From Avena insularis (Eukaryota; Streptophyta; Magnoliopsida; Poales; Poaceae): a DNA stretch of 64,000 nt. The notes under the pieces were generated by a model. The model ran no database searches. It saw only the letters and a program-made list of their open reading frames with translations, and was not told the DNA's origin. Made by a program: the position numbers and the translations under genes. Location: positions 239,904,292-239,968,291 of the forward strand of contig CM042687.1 in the NCBI GenBank assembly GCA_023614405.1, in the 5' to 3' direction. The first letter of the stretch is position 1. Each line of letters starts with the position of its first letter. Shown here one piece after another: positions 39,804 through 50,437 of this stretch.

Positions 39804-41932
39804 TTAAGTTAGGCTTGATAGTTTGAGAATATGCTCACATAATAAAGATGAATTGAAGTAAAAGAGAGAATCAAGAAGCAAATTCAAAACACATTTAAGT
39901 GTAACCCACTTCCTATGCAAAATAATCTTGTAAAGAAACAAGTCATGAAAGCACAAAGCAACAAGCATAGGAAAGCAAAACAAGTGCAACTTCAAAATTT
40001 TCAACATAAAGAGGGGAAACTTAATATTTTTGAGATGCATAAAAACATGTTTCCCTCTCTCATAATAACTTTCAGTATTAATATGAATAAAGTTAATAAT
40101 ATAACTATCACATAAAACATTCTTACCATGAGCCACATGCATAAAATAATTATTACTCTCCACCTTAGCATAGTCATTCTTATTAATCATAGTGGGAGAA
40201 AATTCAAGAAAATAGCTATCATTATTATTCTCATCACCATAATCATAAAATATAGGAGGCATATTGTAATCATAATTAATTTTCTCCTCAATAATAGGTG
40301 GATTGAAAATATTATATTCATCATTGTAATCATCATATATTAGAGGTATAATATCCTCATAAGCAATAGAATTTCTATCTTCCAAAGTGTGTTAATTTGT
40401 AAACATATCATCATGGTAAGGGACGTGGATAGTACTAATAGCACAACAATTATTAATATCATCATTTTTAGAATTGGTACCAAAGAGATTTTCAATATCA
40501 AAAGTAGTGTTCTTTTCCCAATCATGATCACTACTATAGGTAACAAGCATAGGAACATCATCGAGTTCAGACTCATCAAAAACTATAATAGGAGCAACAT
40601 GCTTAGGGGAAAATACTGTTTCCTCTCTCCTTTTCTTCTTCTTCTTCTTCTTCTTCTTCCCCTCGTTAGGAGGGAGAGGCTTGAACAAAAGCTTCTCCAC
40701 ATACCCTGGTTTATTGTTAGAGACAATAGAAGAAACTTTGGAGGATTACTCCTTTTCATTAATAAGAATAAAAATCATATCAGTCCTGTCATATTTTGGT
40801 AAAATATCATCTTTTATAAGATTTTGTATGTAAGTATTTGCATGGCAATTATCAACACAATAAAGATGACAACCATGCAGGACGCTATTCATATCAAAAG
40901 TACTCATGTCTACCAAAGAAATTTTTCTTGATAACTCTTCACACCCTAAAAATAATGTAAGTTCATCATGTTGATTATCAGTGATCACGTTATCACAATA
41001 CAAACTTGTAGTACTCATTGGATAAGAAAGGTCATTAGTATGGCCTGAGCATTGAAAATTTAAATGACCCACTCATAGCAGAGTTCACAAATAAAAGGAT
41101 AGAGGGCACAAACTTTTTTACTAAGATCATTTAGCGCCTTATACCATGTTCAAGTTTTTTCATTCCAGTGGGTGATACAATATTCTTCTTCGATTTGATT
41201 CTTTTCACAAGGTCTATGCATTCCACAAAAATTAACATGCTTATAATAAATAGTATTTTCATAAGTTTGAGCATGTTTATTGCAATCATTAATAACAATT
41301 TCATTTTTCATGCAAGTGTCTTTCAAAGGTTCTTGATACATGTCCCACTTTTCTTTAGGAGCATTAATATGGGAAGCAACGGTTCTACAACAATCAACAA
41401 GAATTTGAGGATCAAGAGCATATCTAGCACCAAGCTCTTGAAAATCAGCAGTTTCAGCAACAGACTTAATGCAATCATACTCATAGTTTATACCTGGTTC
41501 TTTACCTTTGTCATTATCCCAATCTTCAATATTGCTTTGAATTATTTCAAGAAGATCCCACTTAGCTTTGACCTCCTTACTTGTGAAGGATCCCTCTAAA
41601 CATGTATCTAGATAGTCCTTGTAATTTCCTGAAAGCATTCCATAAAAATTATTAATAATAAGATTACTGGGGAGCTCATTAATGGGACATTTGAGCATTA
41701 GTGACTTCAATATCCCCCAAGATTGGGCAATGATTTCTCCATCATGAGGGTGAAAATTATAAATATAATTCCTATCTTTATGGATTTCATGAGGAGGATA
41801 AAAATTAGAGTAAAAGAGAGATTCAAGTTCCTTCCATTCCAAATGATTAGGGTCATCTAGTGACTTATACCACTCCCTTGCTTTGTCCCTAAATGGTATA
41901 GAGAATATGTCAACACCCGGATTTTTAATCAT
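39804..41932 (-). pseudogene. Decayed gypsy gag-type ORF (gag-only element)
   Basis: The first 261 codons (41,932-41,150) are a retrotransposon gag. The segment IPFRDKAREWYKSL is the typical start of the gag domain, followed by a region with WKELESLFYSNFYPP and RNYIYNF. Later fragments (41,072-40,746; 40,700-40,392; 40,385-39,804) are hydrophilic and acidic, with a lysine run from a (TTC)n tract, and end in a hydrophobic C-terminal part. There is a frame change between about 41,150 and 41,080 and in-frame stops at 40,746-40,748 and 40,392-40,394. No protease, RT or integrase is found, so this is a gag-only or 3'-deleted element. Its upstream end is interrupted by LTR B at 41,940. Similar hypothetical proteins are common in grass gypsy-derived repeats; the family assignment is from memory and tentative. 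Confidence 0.65.
40633..40659. repeat. (TTC)n microsatellite
   Basis: Nine uninterrupted TTC units. On the minus strand it encodes the lysine run of the gag-type pseudogene. Confidence 0.9.
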
Positions 41933-43081
41933 AGATGCCTGTTATGCCATACATAGCAATCCTAGGATTACCATTTTTGTGAGACATAATAGATTTGGAT
42001 ATCACAGTACATCATCCATTACAAACCATACATAAGGTCTTACACAAATAAGGATCTCATGATCCAGTTCTTAATACAATTCAAGCAGCGGAATAACGTA
42101 AAGATAACGATAGCGTAGGCGAAGCTCCATCTTCGGGGTCATAGGCAATGATAACGATGGGAGATGATCCTAGTTGTCGTAACCTTCTTGCGGTACGTCA
42201 TCCTGATACTCCTCTTCATAGTATGGCCACAGTAATAGCCAGGGACAAAGCCATGAGTAAACTTTAAGTACTCACAAACTAATACTAACAAGTTAAGGGA
42301 GTTTTTGTAGTAGGATACTTAGCTCTAGGGTTGTTTTGCCAAAAGCCAGATTTAACTCTACTAAGTTCAAAAGCAAAGAAATCTAGTTGAAAGTTTTATA
42401 ACACCTAAGTGGGAACTTGCATTTCATGTCACAACTCTATTGTGGTCAAGTCAAAGTCACGAATCATTTCACAAGTTGTTTTGAAAACATCTGACGATAG
42501 AATAGTATGGCCACTCCAACTGTCCATAACCGCGGACGCGGCTATTCGAATAGTTTGACACTCTGCAGAGATTGTACACTTTCCCCACAACATTCGATAC
42601 ATCCATCAAGAACAATCCTGAATTCACCATACTCAGTACGCGGATAATCAATCCTAACCTTTCCATTACACGCCCTAGTATAGGCACCTCTCCTGTGAGT
42701 TTGGCCTCCCAACCATGACCAACTGTCATCTTGGGTACTGCACAGGTGGACAATCTTCACAAGGTAGCCTCATCTCAGACCTTGGCCGCAAGGGAACCCA
42801 TACTAAGGTATACAAATTTCCAGTCAAGCCCTACCCAAATTTCGGGTGTTGTGGTTGTACGGTAAAATTGGAATGGTATCGCATACAGACAACCATCAGT
42901 TTTATAAAGGGCTAAGGCTCAAGCCTCAATATTTTCATTAAAAAAATCATCGGGTGTTCAAGAACACATGTCAAAACATTTCAGTAGAATGATTCATCAT
43001 TCTAAGGTTTTCATAACCATTTTCACCAAGTCTTCCCATCTAAAGTTGATCAAGTTTTTTGCTTAGCACTAGCATCTACAA

Positions 43082-43104
43082 GTGTGTGTGTGGGGGGGGG
43101 GGGG
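43082..43104. repeat. (GT)n/G13 tract
   Basis: GT dinucleotide repeat running into 13 consecutive G, absent from the homologous place in LTR A, where only a short G stretch is present. Confidence 0.85.
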
Positions 43105-44392
43105 TAAAGACTAATGAGGGGTAGTAAATAAGTGAGGATATTAGTATAAGCTTGCCTTGTGCAGAGCAGTGGTTGAAGTTCTCCTCAGCTTCTTCCTCGT
43201 AGTATCCTCCTTCCTCCTCGTATCCTTGGGCGGTACTAGCGTCTATAAATCAATACGAGGTACACAATCACCAAACAATACTTAACTATTTCTAAACCTC
43301 ACTCAAAGGTTCACACTAGATAATCTATCATCATCACTATCATTACAAGATTAAAGCACTTGTCTTATTTATTTTAATTTGAGAAAAGTAATTCTACTCA
43401 TTGAAAAACTACTTAAGATTTAATATTCTCCAACTCAAACATGGGATCATGTTGACACATGTCATCACCACATATTTCAGTACACGGGAATGTGATTTAA
43501 AGTGGTGTCACAATTTAATAAGGTTTAACCTTTTTATTTTAATTAAATAAAGTGACTAGAAATGCCTATGTGGCATTCTTTTATTAATTGAACATTATTT
43601 CTGCAAGTAAACCCATATGTTTTTATATATTCTGAAAGGTATGATCAAATGTGATTTTTGAGAGTTGGAATCAACTCAAAAGCTCTTATGGTTGAATTTT
43701 GAAAAATGTTTGAATGCAGAAAAGCTTCTGCCTTCTTATTTTTACCATGGTTGATCTACACATCCAAATGGTTTGAATCCAACGGGCTTGGATTAAGCAT
43801 TTCTGTATCTTTCTCAAAAAATTAGTTTCATGCATTTTGGTTCAGTGAATCGAGCTAGGTTGATTTTTGAATCTATGTACAAAACTATGTTTGAAATTAA
43901 ATGAATAAAACTAAATTTAAATTGTTGGGTCGCGCGGGAGGTTTTACTGGTCTGTCCCACTACGCACAGCGCACACGCGGGCTGGTTAAGTGGTCGACCC
44001 CACGCGTCAGTGAGACGGTGAGGGGAGAAGCGCTACGGGGCAATGTGGACCGTGGGATCTAGTTCTAATCGAACGGCTCTCGTTCATCGTCCATGTCGGG
44101 CAGCGCCGACGAGACATAATCCTAGCGCGGCAGGTGGGGGTCGTGGGAGGCTCACTGGAGCTCAGGCGAGGGTCGGCGATGGGGCGAATGACGAAGTTGA
44201 CGACGGCGGTTCTCTTGGTACCGGCAGCTTCTCCTGGGGCGGCTCCAATCGACGGCTCCCTTCTCCTCCAGCAGCGGCGGGCTCCAGCCAAATTCCGGCG
44301 ATGCGCTGCTCGCCGTGCTCCGGGAGTGAGGTGGGGTGGTTCTGAGGGAGAGGGGAGTGAATTGGTGTGAAGAAAACAAGCGGTGGAGGCCT

Positions 44393-44401
44393 CTATTTAT
44401 A
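44393..44401 (-). promoter_or_regulatory. TATA box of LTR B
   Basis: CTATTTATA on the + strand reads TATAAATAG on the minus strand, followed by a C/T-rich leader. Aligned with the TATA box of LTR A. Confidence 0.65.
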
Positions 44402-45635
44402 GTGGCTGAAGGGGACCGACGGGCGCAGGCTGAGCTCGTCGTGGTCGACTGTACAGAGTGCTACTAGCATAGGCGACGATAGGGGGCGGTGTTGTGCTCC
44501 CTGGTTAAGCTCAATGGTGTGGTGGCGAGGCGTGGGGCGGTGCTAATCGGTCGGAACGCGTCGATGCTCTGGGGGGTCCGATGGCAAATTTAAAGGCGCA
44601 CAACGTGCATGGTCCGTGCGATGGACAACGGGCATGTCTGCGGGGTGCTGGAGTGTTAGCTATCATGCACACACGCGGCGAGGGCGGCGCGCGGTCTGTG
44701 GGTGTTGGTCGAGGGTGGCGCACTGGCGCGCTCTCGGCTCGCACGCAGAGAGGTTTGGAATGGTCTTGTCGTGTGGTCCAGGGGCTGGCAGTTCTCGGGG
44801 CTGGGACAGGAAGTGGCGGTGGACGGTGAGTGCCTTCTAGACATGCTTGCTAGGCTTGGTGCTGCTCCTAGATTGCTATCGACAATGGGGCGGCGTGGTG
44901 AGGCTCGGCATGCTTGCCGTTAATGGCATGGTCTGGTTTACAGTGAGATAGAGGGGTTAAACAAGTTAGATAGGGAACAAGTTAGGCCAAAATTACTGCA
45001 CACTATAGTGTTTGATGTTTGTTTGATTTGTATCTGCAAGGTGTTTGATAAAATGGTCGCAAGAACTTTGAATTTGAATTTTAGATTCAAACTTGGTGGG
45101 TTTGCTAGGCACATACTAGTGAGTGTCTGGTTAGTTGGATTAGTCAAGGGGCACTAGTTTGGTTGGGTTTTGAAAATGGGTGATCTTCACATATGATAAA
45201 GATTCAATTTTGAATTGTGATTTGAATGAGGTTGCCACATGTTTCTGTAAGTTTCAAAGGTAGGATTTGATTCACTTTTACTTGTTCTAGCAAGGGGTGA
45301 AAAGAATTGGAAAAGTTTCTGTTTGAAATCTTGGACTAGAAACACTCAAAGTGACCTAGTGAGCAAGATTGGCAAAAATGACCCTATGCTTTATTTGATT
45401 TGTTTTTTATTTTCTCTTGATTTGTTTCTGCATGGAATTGTTTTAGATGATGTTATATTCATATTTAAACCATTTCTTTCTATTTAGGTTAATCACACAA
45501 GATCATTCATGCATTTATCAACTCATCACATACACACATGCATTCATATGGTTTTAATTAATCAAAGTTTTTGTTAACCCTAATTTTAGGGATTAGAGTT
45601 TGATGATCATTTTTTTATATTTTTGGTATGTTACA

Positions 45636-45652
45636 AACCTTCCCCCCTTAAA
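45636..45652 (-). other. Polypurine tract of the minus-strand chromovirus
   Basis: Complement reads TTAAGGGGGGAAGGTT immediately before the LTR start TGTAACATACC. It is the plus-strand primer site for reverse transcription and confirms orientation and the LTR border. Confidence 0.8.
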
Positions 45653-45696
45653 GAAAATCTTGTCCCGAGATTTGAACAAGGAAGAAAAAAGATTAC

Positions 45697-46742
45697 CTAG
45701 GATTTAAAGAGATCGGGAAACTCCGTCCTGATGTGATCTTCTTGCTCCCAGGTAGCTTCTTCTTTAGTGTGGTTGCTCCACTGAATCTTGAGAAACTTGA
45801 TGCTTCGGGTCCTGGTGGTTCTGAAAGCTTCTTCCAAAATACGGATGGGTACTTCAGGATAGGTCAGGTCATCGTTGATCTCTATGGTCCGGTGATCAAT
45901 GTTCTTGAAAACTTCAGTCTTCTCCGGAACTTCAAGGCATTTGCGAAGTAACGATATATGAAACACATTGTGCACTACGGACATTTCCTCTGGCAGTTCC
46001 AATTGTTATGATACTTCTCCTCGATGATTCAGAATCTTGAAGGGTCCGATATATCTGGGGGCTAACTTTCCTTTGAGCTGGAAACGTTGTATTCCCTTCA
46101 AAGGAGACACTTTGAGATACACGAAATCTCCGATATTGAAAGCGAGGTCTCGACGTCTCTTGTCGGCGTAACTCTTCTGTCTTTACTAAGCGGTCTTGAG
46201 GTGCTCACGAATCTTGTGAACTCTCTCTTCTGCTTCTCGTAGGATGTTGGGTCTGAAAATATGACTCTCTCCTACTTCCGACCAATTCAAAGGGGTGCGA
46301 CACTTCCTTCCATACATGCATTCAAATGCGGCCATTTGCAAACTAGCTTGGTAACTGTTGTTGTATGCAAATTTTGCGAAAGGCAGACAGTCTTGCCATA
46401 TAGATCCATACTCTAGCACACATGCTCTCAACATATCTTCGAGTATTTGATTTACTCGCTCCGTTTGTCCATCGGTCTGAGGGTGATACGTGGTCTTGAA
46501 ATCCAGTCGGGTTCCTAAACCTTCTTGGACTTTCTTCCAGAATCTCGAGGTACACTGGGTTCCTCGATCCGATACAATGTTCTTGGGGACTCCGTGCAAA
46601 CTGACGATTTTAGATATGTACAATTCTGCTAGCTTCGAATTCTGGTATGTGGTCTTGACTGGTAAGAAATGGGCTGCTTTGGATAATCTGTCAACTATGA
46701 CCCATATAGAGTCATTTCCCCTACTAGAAGTAGTGAAATGGA
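45697..46742 (-). pseudogene. Chromovirus integrase and chromodomain, broken
   Basis: C-terminal half of a Ty3-gypsy Pol. The integrase core starts at about 46,742 with SIWVIVDRLSKAAHF (first Asp), then NIVSDRGTQ (second Asp) and DGQTERVNQ (third residue, Glu), so the D,D,E triad is intact here. YGRKCRTPLNWSE ends the core. A stop at 46,186-46,188 and another at 46,006-46,008 break the frame in the C-terminal part. A chromodomain follows (PIRILEEAF to KFLKIQWSNHTKEEATWEQED) and ends at 45,697. Chromodomain plus long LTR point to the Tekay/Del lineage of chromoviruses, in which this domain is thought to guide integration to heterochromatin. The N-terminal part of Pol is missing because a copia LTR is inserted at 46,748. 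Confidence 0.85.
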
Positions 46743-46747
46743 TCGTA

Positions 46748-47952
46748 TGGGCACCTAGAGGGGGGGGTGAATAGGTGCTAACCAATTTTTAATACTTCTT
46801 CAATTTTAGGCTTGACACAAAGTAAATTCTCTAGATATGCAACTACGAGAATTTCCCTATATGCAACCCTAACTACTAAGCACGTAAAGAGAGGATCGAA
46901 GGAACCGTAGTGGAGCACGCGGAGACACAGGGATTTGTTTTACCGCAGTTCCTTCCTTGTTAAGGGAAGTACATCTACATTGGAGGGGTGGGCAGTTCTA
47001 AGATCACCACGCCACAATAGCCCTCACCCTATTCTCCGATGGATCTCCACTATTGGATCCCTTCGAGGCAGGAACCGGTGCCTTTTACAACACTATCGGG
47101 ACACACACCCACAACCGAATTGGGGGATCCCGAGATGACAATAAGCTGCCACAAGAACAAGGTTTATCAATATAAACAAAAACAAGGATCTAGGTATTTG
47201 CAAGAAATACTAGATCGGTGGTTCTCCAAATGAATGGAGAGAAGATGAAGTGCTTGATTGTAGTTGATGAAGATCGAGTCCTCCTCCTTTGATTCCCCAA
47301 TGGACGGGGCCTTTGAGTGTATCTAGGTGGAGTTCTCTAGGATGAAGATTGCAGATCAGGTCTGTTCTTTTTTGAGTGAATCAAGAGTTCTGGACAGAGG
47401 GGGAAGACATGCTTAAATACCCCCTACCTAGAACAAGCCGTTGGAGTAATTTGGGGCCGGATTATCCGCCCCCCTTTGGGGCGGACTATCCGCCCTGGGG
47501 AGAAAATCCGCCCCCAGGACGGAAACTCCGGGGAAAACTCCCCCCCTATACAGAGAGCGACACAGCCTTGACTTGAGGAAATTTCCAGAGGGGGCGGATT
47601 ATCCGCCCCTGCCAGGGGCGGACTATCCGCCCTTGGGAGAAAGTACGCCCATGGACCAGAAAGTCCGAGGGAAACTCCGCCCCCCATACAGAGAGCGACG
47701 CAGCCTTGACTTGAAGGAAATCCTCGAGGGGGCGGACAATCCGGCTGGGCCGGAAAATCCAGCCACAAACTCCGCGCCCCTCTCTGGGGGTCGCGCACTC
47801 TTGAAAGAGGGTTGGGGCGGATTATCCGCCCCCAAAAAGCAGTTTCCTTCCCTTCTCAATGTACAGATATGCAACACTTCAACACACATTAAATAAACCT
47901 TGATATTGTTATCTAACACACAAAACACTAGGGATTATGAAATGTTCTTTCA
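46748..47952 (-). mobile_element. 3' LTR of a Sirevirus (Maximus-like) copia element
   Basis: 1,205 bp with TG...CA ends; the end distal to the polypurine tract reads TGGGCACCTAGAGG on the + strand, followed by GGTGAATAGGTG, a block I associate with Sirevirus LTRs. The tract 47,953-47,966 supplies a typical Sirevirus polypurine sequence. The LTR contains several GGGGCGGATTATCCGCCCC-type palindromes. It is inserted in the integrase gene of the minus-strand chromovirus; the flank at 46,743-46,747 is TCGTA. Confidence 0.7.
47478..47832. repeat. Cluster of G/C palindromes
   Basis: Near-perfect palindromes of the type GGGGCGGAYTATCCGCCCC at 47,478-47,495, 47,591-47,609, 47,615-47,632 and 47,814-47,832, with degenerate relatives at about 47,456-47,472 and 47,730-47,750. 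The same motif occurs at 61,017-61,036. Confidence 0.85.
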
Positions 47953-47966
47953 ATCTCCCCCTTTTT
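47953..47966 (-). other. Polypurine tract of the Sirevirus-like element
   Basis: Complement reads AAAAAGGGGGAGAT, next to the LTR border. A purine run of this kind after a CACCAAAAAG context is typical of Sirevirus 3' ends. Confidence 0.7.
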
Positions 47967-48496
47967 GGTGTTAGATGACAATACTAGGATTTGCAAACGA
48001 CTACCAACACCACCCTTAAAAATGAAGGACGCTCCCCCTAGATGTGTGCATATTTTAAATTTGCATTTGAATACAAATAGACACACTAGAGAGAACGTAA
48101 CTTTCATAGCAAAGATAATTGAAACAAGGTGGGTTGGTAAACACGGTCATACCACCGGGATGTGATTATAGCCAAAGAAAATAATTAGCTTGATAGCCTC
48201 CAAGCACATACCAACAATTTTGATGCATACATTAGATAATCCCATGAATCCATATGCCATCAAATATGCTCCATAGAGAAATCCAGAATTCCATGAGATC
48301 CACAATAGATAAATCCAAACTTCCACGAATACCAAACATAGTACCAAACATAGTGGAGCACGACATAGTATTATATAATCCAAGCACAAATAGCAAATAA
48401 GTTCACACTAAAAAGAGCACAAGCAAGCAAATAAAAACAACGGAAAGACAATTGATTGCGCCCGACCCTTGGAAATCCACGAGACCTAATAGAACT
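47967..48496 (-). mobile_element. Sirevirus non-coding sequence between ORF and polypurine tract
   Basis: About 0.5 kb of A-rich DNA without an ORF, lying between the minus-strand ORF module and the polypurine tract. The part to the right of 48,497 is duplicated at 59,309; this part is not. Confidence 0.55.
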
Positions 48497-48554
48497 ACTT
48501 CTCCCCCTTTGGCATCGAAACGCCAAAAACCAAGAAGAGAGATGCTAACGCCCT

Positions 48555-50261
48555 AGAAGATCACTCCTCCTCTTCCTCGTCGTAGTCATCCCCGTCCCCT
48601 TCCTCTTTGTCATACTCATCATCATCGTCATCAGCTGGAGGAGTGGGTGCCCTAGGAGGTGGAGCAAACAGGCAACTCTCAAGCTCACCATAGTTGATCC
48701 CTGAAGTGTTCCACTGAGCATACGGTTCCGGAGCAGTGGGAGGAGGTGGAAGGCTAGTGGCACCAGAAACATGATGAAGTATGAGCTGCTGAGTGTGATC
48801 CCTCGCATGGTCCCTGCGGTACGCCTCATACTAGCCCTTGTGAGTGTCAACACCCATGCAAAGAATGTGCCGCTGGAACCAAGTGAGCTGTTTAACCTCG
48901 CATGCCATTGGGGACACGGCAGAACGGCGACCACTCGCCCGTGCATCACGCATAAAGAACTCAGGCGCAGTGGAGGGGTGAGAGGTCTTCTGAGCTTTGT
49001 TGTAAATTTTCTTTGACTTGTTCACACCATCCAAACCAGTGCCAAAATCCTCATGGGGCAGCATATGCTTGATGAGCATCATGATAAACGGAGCATATGG
49101 AATGGAGAGCCTGTTGAGCATCGCATCAGTCATCTCATGATAAATGAAATCCATCACATCCAACTTGTATCCTGTAGATGAGCCAGCATTGGTGGCACAC
49201 TCATGAGCAAAGGCCAAAAGAGGAACCAGGTGACCGCGGATCTTGTCATTGTTGCCTCCAATGGGAGTAATGCTGTCCCGAAACATGCCTACAAGGATGG
49301 CATACAGTGGTGAAAGTCCAGCGAAGGTACCAACAACGCCATTGGGCGATAAACATGGAGCAAGCACAGTATCCTTGGATGGCCTGAGCGGAGAGATAAT
49401 GCGGTGTCCTGAAGGGGTGTCCCGCCCGTGAAAAGCATAGCCAGGAAATTGACCAAAGGTGCGGAAATCAGACTGGATCATTGATGTTCCCGTCATCCAC
49501 TTCATAGTACGAAGCTCATCGCCGCAGATAACCAGAGTGGAGAAAAACTGCTTCACAATCTTGGAATCATAGTGGCACTGCAGAGTCATAAGAGGATGAA
49601 GCCCCATCTTGTTTGTCACATCCAAAGCTTCACGAAGGCGAGCCTTTGATTGAGCCTCAGTCATATTCAGAGGGTGCATGGGGCAAATCTTGAGAGGAAC
49701 ATAGAAATCATCATGGATATACCGAAAATGAGAGCACCAAAACATAGAATCCTCTGGCTCACCATCACTGCCAACATCTGCATAAAAATCTGTCTGACGC
49801 ATGGAGGAGTAATCAGTGCTGTCCATGGCCTTGTAGTTAGGCCGAGCTTCCTTGCCTTTACCCTTGACCTTGCGAGATGCAACCTGCTTGGCTTTCCATG
49901 ATGCCTCTGCCATCTATTCAGCTTCTCTGGCTAACCTGCGAACCTCGGTTTCATCAACAAATGTGCCCTCTACAGTGGTCCTGAGATAACGGGCACGAGG
50001 ACGACGCTTGTATGCCTTAGGAGGACGAGAACCACCTGTGAAAAGCATGGAGAGGTAGAATGGGGATAAGTGCACACACAAGTCCAGGAGACATGGTAGA
50101 ACGAGTAAGAAAACAGTCCATGAGCCAGAAGAGTGCATGGAAGAAAATCGGAACCAAACCAGACCAGACACAGGCCTAGATTTACCATGGAAACACAGAT
50201 CGGGCACAAGGGATGTATTTCTAAGGATTCTAACATGCATGGGAAAAACACCAAGTATCAT
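48555..50261 (-). pseudogene. Sirevirus-like 3' ORF (env-like position), copy 1, two nonsense mutations
   Basis: Same protein as the intact ORF at 59,386-60,897 but interrupted. Frame pieces are 50,261-49,914, 49,913-48,831 and then on to about 48,560. The stop at 49,914-49,916 and the stop at 48,831-48,833 each replace a CAG codon of copy 2 by TAG. The middle piece is 360 codons. It sits in minus orientation between the Sirevirus polypurine tract and a plus-strand gypsy LTR that starts at 50,438. Compared with copy 2 it lacks about 67 bp upstream of the ORF, near 50,173. Function: see copy 2. Confidence 0.7.
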
Positions 50262-50437
50262 CTACCACGAGATTTCCACCACAACAATGAATCTCAAGCA
50301 AAAGAGATGGATGAGGGAGTTACCCTCACTCATTGGAGGAAGAGCTCGGAGGAGAAGGTACCCAGAGGCGTGAGGAAGAAGATCCGGGGAGGGCCCGGAG
50401 AATCCGGTGGTCGAATCGACTCCGGGAAGGGGCGGAA

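Larger units (their letters stand above)
41940..45635 (-). mobile_element. LTR B, 3' LTR of a minus-strand chromovirus
   Basis: 3,696 bp, TG...CA ends (minus orientation: TGTAACATACC at 45,635 to CATAACA at 41,940). It is preceded in element orientation by a polypurine tract and by chromodomain and integrase coding sequence, so it is a 3' LTR. Homologous to LTR A throughout. It contains a (GT)n plus 13-G run at 43,082-43,104, a G+C-rich promoter zone at 43,930-44,900 and a TATA box. It is inserted into the gag-type element: the pseudogene begins 7 bp beyond its end. The 5-bp flank at this side is ATGCC (41,935-41,939); the partner flank lies outside the window. Confidence 0.85.

Noticed and set aside
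47424..47928. Pro/Gly-rich open frames around 47.4-47.9 kb
   Set aside because: They are by-products of the G/C palindromes in the Sirevirus LTR and show no conserved protein features.
50424..50437. GGGAAGGGGCGGAA as proof that LTR1 is a 3' LTR
   Set aside because: It is purine-rich but interrupted by C, and it also belongs to the duplicated module, so it cannot decide between polypurine tract and ordinary flank.
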